Shown piece by piece: positions 55,702-64,000 of a stretch of DNA of 64,000 nucleotides. Both the position numbers and the translations under genes were made by a program. Numbering within the stretch: position 1 is the first letter of the stretch; every line of letters starts with the position of its first letter. The stretch lies in NCBI RefSeq assembly GCF_009827395.1, contig NZ_WTYX01000002.1, positions 868,001 through 932,000 on the forward strand. Direction: 5' to 3'. Below the pieces are notes generated by a model, which worked only from the letters and a program-made list of their open reading frames with translations, was not told the DNA's origin and ran no database searches. Origin of the DNA: Pontixanthobacter aquaemixtae (GTDB lineage Bacteria; Pseudomonadota; Alphaproteobacteria; Sphingomonadales; Sphingomonadaceae).

Positions 55702-57701
55702 GAGCGGCCAGAGCGGGTAGAGCGGGCAGGCTGTGGTGCGCAGCGGCGACGCTGGCTCTGGCCCTGTCCGGTTGCGGCGGCGGGGATAGCGGTTCTGCCC
55801 CGACCGGCGGTATTGGCGGCACACCGCTACCCAGCCCGACACCTCCGCCCGCCGGACGATTATTCGCCGATCCCGCGATGGAATCGCTGTCGGTCGGTGA
55901 AGTCCAGCAGATCATGGCGCAAGCCATCGGGGAGGCGCAGGCGCGCGGGCTCCCCTCGACCATTGCTGTGACCGACCGGGTCGGCAATGTGCTGGGCGTG
56001 TTCGCGATGACCGGCGCTCCGGCGAGCACGACCGTAAGCCGCACCACGATTGGCGGCACCGCGGCTGCGGGCAGCGAAGTCGGCCTGCAAGGCGCGGCGG
56101 TTCCATCCACCACCACCGCCATCGCCAAGGCGGTGACGGGGGCCTATCTGTCGAGCAGCGGCAACGCCTTTTCCACGCGCACCGCAAGCCAGATCGTGCA
56201 GCAACATTTCCCGCCCGCGCCCAACACCGCTGGGCTGGAAAGCGGCCCCTTGTTCGGGGTGCAGTTCAGCCAGCTTCCCTGTTCGGATTTGAACACGCGT
56301 TTCACCGGCGGCGCCGGGGCGAGCGCCTTTATCGGGCCCAAGCGATCACCGCTCGGCCTCGCCGCCGATCCGGGCGGTTTCCCCATTTACAAGAACGGCG
56401 TTGTCGTGGGCGGGATCGGCGTTTCGGGCGATGGCGATTACGGCTTCGATACCAACACGATCGATGTCGATGCCGATGATGAGGAAGCGATTGCGCTGGC
56501 GGGAATCCAAGGTTTTGCCCCGCCGGTTGATATCACCGCAGACCGGATCCCCGTCGATGGAACCTCGCTGCGCTTCAGCGATATGGGGGTGGGCGATCTC
56601 GGCCCGCTGCAAACCAGCTTCGGCGCGGTCAACGGCCCGGCAGGCAGCCTGGTCGCGGTTGGCGGCTATACCAGCGGTGCGATCATCGCGGGCACGGCCT
56701 ATGGCAGCGAGGCATCGGGCATCCGCCAAAGCACCGCGGCAGAATTTGTCAGCCGCGACGCTTATGTGCTGACCAATGGTGCGGGCGCTGGGCGCTTCCC
56801 GATCCGCGCCGGGACTGACGGTGCAAGCGTTTCCACCCCGCTGACCGCAGCGGAATCGCGCGCAATTCTGGAAGATGCCTTCACCATCCTGTCGCGTTCG
56901 CGCGCGCAAATCCGCCGCCCGCTCGACAGCCGGATGCAGGCGACGATCAGCCTGGTCGACACGCACGGGCAAGTGCTGGGCATTGTCCGTTCGCCCGACG
57001 GGCCGATATTCGGCACCGATGTTTCGCTGCAAAAAGCGCGCACCGCCGCGTTCTTTTCCAACGCCGCCGCTGCATCGCAATTGCTGGGATCGGCAGCGGG
57101 CGCGCCCTATGTCCAGCGGGTGCGCAATTTCCTTGGCGATCCGAATGCCTTGACCGGCACTGTGGCCTTTGCCGACCGGTCGGGCGGAAACCTGTCGCGC
57201 CCCTATTTCCCCGATGGCCAGGTGGGCACAGCGCCCGGCCCGCTATCGGTGATGCAAACATCGACATTCAGCCCTTTCGCGGTTGGCCTGCAAACCGATC
57301 TGGTTGCGGGCAATATCGTGACGCATCTCGGCTTTGTGCAGAGCCTCAACGCCGATACCCCGCAACAATGCAGCGATGTGCCCGATGTGGTGGCGGGCCA
57401 GAAACGGATCGCCAACGGTATCCAGATTTTCCCCGGATCGGTCCCCGTCTATCGCGGCAGCGAGCTGGTTGGCGGGATTGGCGTTTCGGGGGACGGGATC
57501 GATCAGGATGACATGGTCAGCTTCCTTGGCCTGCACAATGCAGGTGCGCGATTGGGCGGGATCGGCAATGCGCCCGCTGCCATTCGCGCCGACCGGATTG
57601 TTATCAATGTGGGCGGGCAGGGCGTGCGGCTGCGCTACGTCAATTGCCCCTTCGCACCCTTCCTCGACGATCCGGCACAGAATGTTTGCGAGGGGCTGTA
57701 A
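55698..57701 (+). CDS. Lipoprotein with two HbpS/GlcG-like (heme-binding) domains
   Basis: 667 residues. The lipobox ALALSGC places the modified cysteine at residue 26, followed by a Gly/Pro linker. Two related halves carry the same sequence features: GVVVGGIGVSGDGDYG near 235-250 and ELVGGIGVSGDGIDQDD near 590-606, each preceded by a FPIYKNG or PVYRGS strand, as in the GlcG/HbpS family of extracellular heme-binding proteins. Each half also has an AxSLVDxxG-like N-terminal strand. It has no CxxCH. Location on a membrane surface is expected; heme or electron transfer is inferred from context. It ends TAATG into the next gene. Confidence 0.75.
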   Translation: MRAARAGRAGRLWCAAATLALALSGCGGGDSGSAPTGGIGGTPLPSPTPPPAGRLFADPAMESLSVGEVQQIMAQAIGEAQARGLPSTIAVTDRVGNVLGVFAMTGAPASTTVSRTTIGGTAAAGSEVGLQGAAVPSTTTAIAKAVTGAYLSSSGNAFSTRTASQIVQQHFPPAPNTAGLESGPLFGVQFSQLPCSDLNTRFTGGAGASAFIGPKRSPLGLAADPGGFPIYKNGVVVGGIGVSGDGDYGFDTNTIDVDADDEEAIALAGIQGFAPPVDITADRIPVDGTSLRFSDMGVGDLGPLQTSFGAVNGPAGSLVAVGGYTSGAIIAGTAYGSEASGIRQSTAAEFVSRDAYVLTNGAGAGRFPIRAGTDGASVSTPLTAAESRAILEDAFTILSRSRAQIRRPLDSRMQATISLVDTHGQVLGIVRSPDGPIFGTDVSLQKARTAAFFSNAAAASQLLGSAAGAPYVQRVRNFLGDPNALTGTVAFADRSGGNLSRPYFPDGQVGTAPGPLSVMQTSTFSPFAVGLQTDLVAGNIVTHLGFVQSLNADTPQQCSDVPDVVAGQKRIANGIQIFPGSVPVYRGSELVGGIGVSGDGIDQDDMVSFLGLHNAGARLGGIGNAPAAIRADRIVINVGGQGVRLRYVNCPFAPFLDDPAQNVCEGL

Positions 57702-59593
57702 TGAGCGCCCTTTTCGCTCTCCCGCTTATCGTTCAGGCCGCGCAGCCGGAAGAAGCGCGGCAGGTTCCGCATAAGGTTGAAGAGCAAGCGGTTGAAGCGG
57801 AAGAGGAAATTTCCGCTCCATCCGAAGATCCGCCGATCGAAGTCGAGCCGCCCGCGCCCCCGCCGGTGGACAATGAATCGATCGAAGGCCGCCGCCGTCC
57901 GGGCTATGTCGGCGCGCTGCCGGACCGGATCGACCAAACCAATGAAGGCGCATTCCGCGCGCCCCCGCCCGAAGCCTTTCCGACCGACCAAATCCCGATT
58001 CCCGACCGTTGGCGGCTGATTGAATCGCTGGGCATCGTGAAGGAAAACTGGTGGGACCCCTATGGCCAGAACACCTATAAGGGTGACCGGCCGATCAATC
58101 GCGAGAAAGTGCCGTGGCTGCCGATCAAGGGCGATGACTGGTTCTTTGTCGCCAATGTGATCAGCGATACGGTGATCGAACCGCGCAGCTTCCCGATCCC
58201 TGTCGGGGTGCAGACCACCGAAGATCCCGACCGGCTCGATGTGTTTGGCAGTTCCAACAGCCTTGTTTTGTCGCAGACATTCCTGACCGGCTTCGCGCTG
58301 CTCAAAGGCAATACTGCCTATAAGCCGCCCGATGTCGAATATCGCGCCACGCTGGCCTTCAATGTCAATTATGTCGATGTGCCCGAACGGCGGGTCTTGC
58401 TGGTCGAGCCGACCGAGCCTTCGCACCGGCTCGATCATTTTGTCGGGGTGCAGGAACTGTTTTTCGATTATCACATCCGCAACACTTCGGACCGGTATGA
58501 TTTCGACAGTTTCCGCATCGGGATCCAGTCGTTCCAGGCCGATTTTCGTGGCTTTCTGTTCCAGGACCAGCAGCTTGGCCTGCGTTTCTTCGGGACGCGC
58601 GACAACAACCGTTTCCAGTATAATCTCGCGGCATTCTGGCGGCTGGAAAAAGACACCAATAGCGGGCTGAACGCGGTGCTGCAGAAACCGCGCGATGATT
58701 TCCTGTTTATCGCCAATGCCTATCGGCAAGATTTCCTGATCCCCGCGCTGACCAGCCAGCTGACCATCGCCTATAACCGCAATCGCGAAGGCGACGATAT
58801 CGAGATTGACGATAATGGTTTCCCCGTGCGCCCCGCTTTGCTGGGCGGTTTGCGCGGGCGCGATTATGATGCGTTCTATCTTGGCTATAATGCCGATGGG
58901 CGGATTGGCCGGATCAATATCAGCGCGAGTGCTTACGGTGTGTTTGGCGAAGACCGGAACAGCTTCTTCACCGACCGGCCAGCAGATATTCGCGCCTTCT
59001 TTGCCGCGGCAGAGCTGAGCTATGATCGCGACTGGGCGCGCTTCCGCCTGTCGGGGGCCTATGCCAGCGGAGACAGCGATCCCTATGACGATGTCGAAGG
59101 CGGCTATGATGCGGTGTTTGAAAACCCGATTTTTGCCGGCGCCGATACCTCATACTGGATCCGCCAGACGATCCCCTTTGCCGGTGGGGGCCGCAATATC
59201 GCGGTCAACAATCGCAACGGCTTGCTCAACACGTTGCGCCCTTCGAAAGAACAGGGGCAAAGCAATTTCAACAATCCGGGCCTGATGCTGGTTGGCGCAG
59301 GCGCGGATTTTGACCTGACGCCCGAATTTCGCCTGTCGGCCAATGCCAATCATCTGTGGTTCGAAGACACCGCAACGCTGCAGGCGCTGCGCAACGAAGG
59401 CAGCATTCCCAAGGAAATTGGCTGGGACCTGTCGGCGGCGGCGATCTGGCGGCCCAAGGCCACGCAAAATATCGTATTCCGCCTTTCGGGCGCGGCGCTT
59501 TTATCGGGTGCGGCATTCGATGATCTGTTCGACCAACGCGGCAATGGCGGTACATATTACTCCGTGCTCGCCAATGTGATCCTGACCTATTGA
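57701..59593 (+). CDS. Predicted outer-membrane beta-barrel protein
   Basis: 630 residues from ATG at 57701 (TAATG overlap). A short signal-like N-terminus (MSALFALPLIVQAA) is followed by a Glu/Pro-rich segment (about 25-60). The rest is a series of alternating strands with aromatic girdles (FLFIANAYRQDFLIPAL, FYLGYNADGRIGRINIS, RDWARFRLSGAYASGDSDPY), ending in VLANVILTY with a terminal tyrosine, the standard outer-membrane insertion signal. I do not recognise a named family. Between two cytochrome genes, it may be the porin sheath of an electron conduit. It overlaps the next gene by one base (TGATG). Confidence 0.7.
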   Translation: MSALFALPLIVQAAQPEEARQVPHKVEEQAVEAEEEISAPSEDPPIEVEPPAPPPVDNESIEGRRRPGYVGALPDRIDQTNEGAFRAPPPEAFPTDQIPIPDRWRLIESLGIVKENWWDPYGQNTYKGDRPINREKVPWLPIKGDDWFFVANVISDTVIEPRSFPIPVGVQTTEDPDRLDVFGSSNSLVLSQTFLTGFALLKGNTAYKPPDVEYRATLAFNVNYVDVPERRVLLVEPTEPSHRLDHFVGVQELFFDYHIRNTSDRYDFDSFRIGIQSFQADFRGFLFQDQQLGLRFFGTRDNNRFQYNLAAFWRLEKDTNSGLNAVLQKPRDDFLFIANAYRQDFLIPALTSQLTIAYNRNREGDDIEIDDNGFPVRPALLGGLRGRDYDAFYLGYNADGRIGRINISASAYGVFGEDRNSFFTDRPADIRAFFAAAELSYDRDWARFRLSGAYASGDSDPYDDVEGGYDAVFENPIFAGADTSYWIRQTIPFAGGGRNIAVNNRNGLLNTLRPSKEQGQSNFNNPGLMLVGAGADFDLTPEFRLSANANHLWFEDTATLQALRNEGSIPKEIGWDLSAAAIWRPKATQNIVFRLSGAALLSGAAFDDLFDQRGNGGTYYSVLANVILTY

Positions 59594-62500
59594 TGTTTGA
59601 CCGGCGCTTCTTGATCTTTGCCCTTGCGGTCATCTCCGCAGCGGCGGCCATGCTGTTCGGCGGGGGGCAGACACAGGCGGCATCGGGTGAGAAACCGGTC
59701 GAACGCGATTACTCGCTGGTCACCGCTGCGCCCGCTCCGGCGCAGCAGACGCTCGAACAGATGATGGCCAAATCCGAAGGCTGCTATTCGTGCCATGTCA
59801 AAACCGATGCGCCGACGATGCATGAAACCCCCGCGGTGCGGCTGGGCTGCGTCGATTGCCATGGCGGGAATGCGTCGGTGACCGGCAACAGCCAGCTGCC
59901 GCATGATGATCCGGCCTATGTCGCCGCGCGCGACAAAGCGCATGTGTTGCCCAAATATCCCAATAGCTGGCACTATCCGTCATCGGCCAATCCCAAGCGG
60001 ACCTACACTCTGCTCAATCGTGAAGCGCCCGAATTCGTCCGCTTTGTGAACCCCAGCGATTACCGCGTGGCGCGCGAAAGCTGCGGCGCTTGCCATATCG
60101 AAGTGATCGAAGCGGGAGAGCGTTCGCTGATGGCAACCGGAGCCATGCTGTGGGGCGGGGCGTCCTATAATAACGGGATTGCGCCGTACAAGAATTACAT
60201 TTTCGGGCAGGCCTTTACGCGCGATGGCAAGCCGGCACGGCTGCTTTCACCCGGCGCACCTCCGGGTACATTGACAGAGAACCAGCGCAATCGCGGGGCG
60301 CTGTCGGAAATGTACCCGCTGCCGACATGGCAGGTTATCCCGCCGGGCGATGTGTTCCGCGTGTTCGAGCGCGGCGGGCGCACGATCAATTCGCAATTTC
60401 CCGAAATCGGCCTGCCCAGCCCGACCGGCAGCATCCAGCGGCTGGAGGAACCGGGGCGGCCCGATCTCAAACAAAGCAATCGCGGGCCGGGCACGGGCCT
60501 GCGCGTCGCGATCCCCGTTCTCAATATCCACAAAACGCGGCTCAACGATCCGTTTATGTGGTTCATGGGGACCAACGATCAGCCGGGCGATTACCGCCAT
60601 TCGGGCTGCGCATCGTGCCATGTTGTCTATGCCAATGACCGCGAGCCGCGGCACAGCCTGATTTACGCGAAATATGGCCGCGACGGGCAGACGCAGACGG
60701 TCGATCCGACAATCTCGGGCAAGCTAGAGAAGGATCATGGTGATGACTATGGAAGCGGCCATGGCGGGTTGAAGCAGCCCGGCGAAGGTCATTCGGAAGA
60801 CGGGCATTCGGATGATGCACCGGTGAAAGAGAAGGGCCACCCGCTCAAACACGTGTTCACGCGATCGATCCCGACCGCGCAATGCATGAATTGCCACATG
60901 CACCAGCCCAACGTGTTCCTGAATTCCTATCTCGGTTACACGATGTGGGATTACGAAGCCGATGCGCCCGCAATGTGGCCGGAAAAGCAAAAATATCCGA
61001 CTGCGGAGGAAGTGCGCAAAGTGCTCGACCGCAACCCCGAAGGCGCTGCGCCCAAGGGCAAATGGGCCGATCTCGATTTCCTGCGCAATGTCTATGATCT
61101 CAACCCGACGCTGAACGATACGCAGTTTGCCGATTATCACGGGCACGGGTGGAATTTCCGCGGGGTGTTCAAGCGCGACCGCGAGGGCAATCTGCTCGAC
61201 AAGGATGGCAATATCGTTGCCAATGACGATCCCGAAAAATGGCGCCGCGAAGGCGAGGGCAAATGGGTCGAGCCCGGAACCAATCCGGGCAAAGCGGTGC
61301 ATTTGATGAGCATCCATGCGGAAAAGGGCATGCAATGCGCCGATTGCCATTTCGCGCAGGACAGCCACGGCAACGGGATGATCTATGGCGAAGTGGCCAA
61401 TGCGATCGAGATCGGGTGCAAGGATTGCCACGGCACCGCCGATGCCTATCCCACTTTGCGCACCAGCGGGCCCGCCGCGCCGCCCAAGGGCAACGATCTG
61501 GCGCTGCTGCGCAATCCCGATGGCAAGCGCCGCTTCGAATGGAGCTACGACAATCTCGGCCGCCGCTCGCTGACGCAGCGTTCGGTGGTCGATCCCGATC
61601 TCGAATGGACGGTCAGCCTGACCAAAGACAGCGTTGACGGAACGTCCCCCCATTTCAACGCCAAATCGGCGCGGGCCAAGCTGATGGCGCGTAGCGGCGC
61701 GGAAAGCGGACGGTTCGAATTCGGCACGGGGATTCCGGAAAGCGAACGCGCGCATGAGGAAGGCGAGATGGCCTGCTTCACCTGCCACCTTAGCTGGACG
61801 ACAAGCTGTGGCGGGTGCCATTTGCCGATTGAAGCCAACTGGAAAAGCGAAGACCATCACTACGACAATGGCGAAACGCGCAATTTCGCGACCTATAATC
61901 CGCAAGTCGCGCGCGACCAGATGTTCCAGCTGGGCAAGCACCAGACGACCAAGGGCAATCAGGTCGCGCCGGTGCGCTCTACCTCTGCGCTGGTGCTCAG
62001 CTCGACCAATATCAACCGCGAACGTATCTATGTGCAGCAGCCGCCGATTTCCGCCATCGGCTTTTCATCGCAGGCCTTCGCCCCGCATTTCCCGCATACG
62101 GTGCGCCTGACCGAAACCAAGCAATGCTCCGATTGTCACTTGTCAGAGGCCGACGACAACAATGCGATCATGTCGCAGCTGCTGCTGCTCGGCACCAATT
62201 ATGTGAACTTTGTCGGGATGAATGCGTGGACCGGGCTGGAAGGCGGGTTCGAGGCGGTGCGCGTGACCGAATGGGACGAACCGCAGGCGGTGCTCGGCTC
62301 GTACCTGCACAAATATGCCTATCCCGATTATTACCGGCAATTTGTCGAGGAAAATAATCGCGAGCTGAAAGACTGGGTACGCGGGAAAGCTTTCGATGAG
62401 GACCTTTCCGGCGAAACCAAAGCGTACGAGGAATTCGCCAATGTCCATGAAGGCACGGCGGACCGCGTCGGCTGCCTGCAAATGCGCGGCGAATATATGT

Positions 62501-63654
62501 TCGTGGCAGAGGGCAAGGGCGGCTTCCGCGTCTATGACATCGCCTCGATCGGCAACAAGGGCGTGTCCGAACGGATCATCACCGCGCCTTTCAGCAGCTT
62601 TGGCCACGATACGCATGTCGGCAGCAAGAACGCGACCTGCGTTGCCCTGCCCACCAACCAGCCGATCAACCCGCTGCGCAACACCCCGCAAATGCGCGAA
62701 ATGAACGAGGAACAACCCTTCCTGCCGATCTACCAATATGCGGTGGTGACCGACGCGGTGGAGGGGCTGATCCTCGTCAATGTCAACACGATGGCCGATG
62801 GCGAGCTGCGCAATAACAAGCTCAGCCGCGCGCTGACATGGAACGAGGGCGGAGTGCTGAATGGCGCGCGGCACGTGCACCTGGCGGGAGAGATTGCCTA
62901 TATCACCGCGGATCGCGGGCTGGTGGTGGTCGATCTGGCTGATCCGATGAACCCGCAGATCGCCGCGGTGCGCGAGATGAAGGATGCGCGCGCCTCTGCA
63001 ATCCAGTTCCGCTATCTGTGGGTCACCGATGCCGAAGGCGTGAAGCTGTTCGATGTCACCAGCCTGCGCAATCCGGTGCTCCGGCCGGAGGGGACGGTGC
63101 GGCTTGCCAATGCGCAGCGGCTCTATCTCGCGCGGACCTATGCCTATGTCGCGGCGAAGCAGGAAGGGCTGGTGATCATCGGCATCACGCGTCCGCTCGC
63201 GCCGCAGATTTACCGCAAGGAAACGCTCGGCGGGACGATGAACGATGTCGAGGATGTGATCATCGGATCGACCAACGCCTCGCTCTTCGCCTATGTCGCG
63301 GACGGGGTGAACGGGATGAAAGTGCTGCAACTGACTTCGCCCGACAGCCAGCCCAATTTCTACGGCTTCAGCCCCGCACCGAAGCCCGAACTGGTCGCCT
63401 GGGCAAAAACCAAATCCGCGGCGATCTCGCTCAGCAAAGGCCTCGACCGCGACCGTGCAGTGGATGAAACCGGCGGACAAATGGCGGTGTTCGGGCGTTT
63501 AGGATCACGCCCCTTCAACCGCGAGGAAATGGAGCGCATGTTCCTGACCGGCGGCGGAGTGCCGTGGAAGGTTTCGGATGAGCCCGATATGTCGGCGTGG
63601 GTTGGTGGTGTCGGGCCGAGGATGCTGCGTAGCGAGCCGGCGATGGGTGAGTAG
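59593..63654 (+). CDS. Giant secreted decaheme cytochrome with C-terminal LVIVD-type beta-propeller
   Basis: 1353 residues. A signal peptide ends near residue 30 (GQTQA). Ten CxxCH sites: about 64, 86, 164, 339, 431, 582, 609, 728, 739 and 845 (CYSCH, CVDCH, CGACH, CASCH, CMNCH, CADCH, CKDCH, CFTCH, CGGCH, CSDCH). After about 950, five or six repeats such as YMFVAEGKGGFRVYDIAS, IAYITADRGLVVVDLADP, YLWVTDAEGVKLFDVTS and YAYVAAKQEGLVIIG form an LVIVD-type beta-propeller, a fold of cell-surface proteins. Hemes are spread over about 790 residues, unlike the compact 35-kDa MtrA type. A histidine-rich stretch near 380-420 is present. Role inferred: electron transfer at or beyond the outer membrane. 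Confidence 0.85.
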   Translation: MFDRRFLIFALAVISAAAAMLFGGGQTQAASGEKPVERDYSLVTAAPAPAQQTLEQMMAKSEGCYSCHVKTDAPTMHETPAVRLGCVDCHGGNASVTGNSQLPHDDPAYVAARDKAHVLPKYPNSWHYPSSANPKRTYTLLNREAPEFVRFVNPSDYRVARESCGACHIEVIEAGERSLMATGAMLWGGASYNNGIAPYKNYIFGQAFTRDGKPARLLSPGAPPGTLTENQRNRGALSEMYPLPTWQVIPPGDVFRVFERGGRTINSQFPEIGLPSPTGSIQRLEEPGRPDLKQSNRGPGTGLRVAIPVLNIHKTRLNDPFMWFMGTNDQPGDYRHSGCASCHVVYANDREPRHSLIYAKYGRDGQTQTVDPTISGKLEKDHGDDYGSGHGGLKQPGEGHSEDGHSDDAPVKEKGHPLKHVFTRSIPTAQCMNCHMHQPNVFLNSYLGYTMWDYEADAPAMWPEKQKYPTAEEVRKVLDRNPEGAAPKGKWADLDFLRNVYDLNPTLNDTQFADYHGHGWNFRGVFKRDREGNLLDKDGNIVANDDPEKWRREGEGKWVEPGTNPGKAVHLMSIHAEKGMQCADCHFAQDSHGNGMIYGEVANAIEIGCKDCHGTADAYPTLRTSGPAAPPKGNDLALLRNPDGKRRFEWSYDNLGRRSLTQRSVVDPDLEWTVSLTKDSVDGTSPHFNAKSARAKLMARSGAESGRFEFGTGIPESERAHEEGEMACFTCHLSWTTSCGGCHLPIEANWKSEDHHYDNGETRNFATYNPQVARDQMFQLGKHQTTKGNQVAPVRSTSALVLSSTNINRERIYVQQPPISAIGFSSQAFAPHFPHTVRLTETKQCSDCHLSEADDNNAIMSQLLLLGTNYVNFVGMNAWTGLEGGFEAVRVTEWDEPQAVLGSYLHKYAYPDYYRQFVEENNRELKDWVRGKAFDEDLSGETKAYEEFANVHEGTADRVGCLQMRGEYMFVAEGKGGFRVYDIASIGNKGVSERIITAPFSSFGHDTHVGSKNATCVALPTNQPINPLRNTPQMREMNEEQPFLPIYQYAVVTDAVEGLILVNVNTMADGELRNNKLSRALTWNEGGVLNGARHVHLAGEIAYITADRGLVVVDLADPMNPQIAAVREMKDARASAIQFRYLWVTDAEGVKLFDVTSLRNPVLRPEGTVRLANAQRLYLARTYAYVAAKQEGLVIIGITRPLAPQIYRKETLGGTMNDVEDVIIGSTNASLFAYVADGVNGMKVLQLTSPDSQPNFYGFSPAPKPELVAWAKTKSAAISLSKGLDRDRAVDETGGQMAVFGRLGSRPFNREEMERMFLTGGGVPWKVSDEPDMSAWVGGVGPRMLRSEPAMGE

Positions 63655-63658
63655 AAAG

Positions 63659-64000
63659 TTAGAAAGCTAGTCCTAGATTATCGGGAACAGAATCCTTCAC
63701 AGCCTCAAAGAATACATCGATGTGCGCATCGGTTAGTTTGAGGCTGTCATATCCCGGATCAAAGCCCATACCAATTTTGTCGGTATCGAACATATCAGGG
63801 CGAAGATCGAATAGCTCTCTTGCCGATTTGCCTTCGCTGTGTTTTGCACAGTTGGCAGCAAGGCGCAGTTCTTCGAGTTGTTTGTCTTTTACCTCCCATC
63901 CGAAATCCTTAAGCCAAGCGTAAGCAGCTTGTGGGTCATAACGCGTTTCCCCGTTTGGTTTTCGGGGCAATCTAGGTGCTAACCGCTGCTCGACATAATG
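63659..64000 (-). CDS. Unrecognised protein, 5' end beyond the window
   Basis: 113 codons remain open from the window edge to the stop at 63659, so the true start lies outside; TTG at 63970 is only the first in-frame candidate. The C-terminal part is soluble and helical (ELRLAANCAKHSEGKSAREL, DAHIDVFFEAVKDSV). The NCAKHSEGKSA element recalls helices of HEPN-like proteins, but I cannot confirm a family. It converges with the cytochrome operon with a 4-nt gap. Confidence 0.5.
   Translation of the reverse strand, partial: HYVEQRLAPRLPRKPNGETRYDPQAAYAWLKDFGWEVKDKQLEELRLAANCAKHSEGKSARELFDLRPDMFDTDKIGMGFDPGYDSLKLTDAHIDVFFEAVKDSVPDNLGLAF

Noticed and set aside
62143-63480. Long antisense open frame (445 codons) opposite the decaheme gene
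   Set aside because: It mirrors the beta-propeller coding sequence and has no family features.

Overview
This window looks like a chromosomal segment of a free-living alphaproteobacterium of the order Sphingomonadales, probably Erythrobacteraceae-like. The evidence is the PhyR/NepR/EcfG general stress locus, a class I PHA synthase with a phasin, a methionine synthase split over two genes, gcvPA/gcvPB as separate subunits, and an alphaproteobacterial MoxR/DUF58/SpoIIM/RDD cluster. The taxon is inferred from gene content; no rRNA is present. Coding density is high and many neighbours are translationally coupled (ATGA or TGATG overlaps). I saw no insertion sequence, prophage, integrase or CRISPR array.

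Layout. 0-4 kb: end of an unrecognised operon, an SDR oxidoreductase, a mechanosensitive-channel-like membrane protein and a secreted isoaspartyl peptidase/asparaginase. 4-10.8 kb: minus-strand operon DUF4129, DUF4350, MoxR, DUF58, SpoIIM-like, RDD, GNAT. 10.8-20.5 kb: housekeeping genes (pheA, membrane-anchored cytochrome c, rlmE, ppx/gppA, tRNA-Gln, LOG-family protein, a ThiD-VOC fusion, glmM, a dicarboxylate symporter, sodB). 20.5-25.6 kb: AI-2E transporter, then the general stress locus (ecfG, nepR, a CHASE/HWE histidine kinase, phyR). A palindromic promoter between nepR and the kinase reads as an EcfG-type promoter in both directions, and a probable small RNA with a C-rich loop lies upstream of phyR. 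25.6-31.4 kb: acyltransferase-like protein, fatty-acid desaturase, lptF-lptG and clpS. 31.6-34.5 kb: PHA genes (phasin with a histone-H1-like N-terminus, phaC) with an inverted pair of PhaR-like sites. 34.6-43.4 kb: alanine-type aminotransferase, a small operon with a membrane-tethered HTH regulator and a RadC/JAB protein, acyl-CoA genes, tRNA-Cys and tRNA-Thr, proA and an aldo/keto reductase.

43.4-54.2 kb is one-carbon metabolism: an ArsR/SAM-methyltransferase regulator with a palindrome at its start, metF, metH in two parts, then a tandem glycine riboswitch driving gcvT-gcvH-gcvPA-gcvPB. The glycine cleavage system makes methylene-THF, MetF reduces it and MetH uses it, so this block forms one pathway. 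Palindromic repeats sit inside both operons.

54.3-63.7 kb holds the most unusual locus: four overlapping genes encoding a secreted pentaheme cytochrome, a lipoprotein with two HbpS/GlcG-like domains, a predicted outer-membrane beta-barrel, and a 1353-residue secreted protein joining ten CxxCH heme sites to a C-terminal LVIVD-type beta-propeller. Together they resemble a porin-cytochrome electron conduit, but no member is one of the classical Mtr/Pio/Omc proteins that I can recognise.
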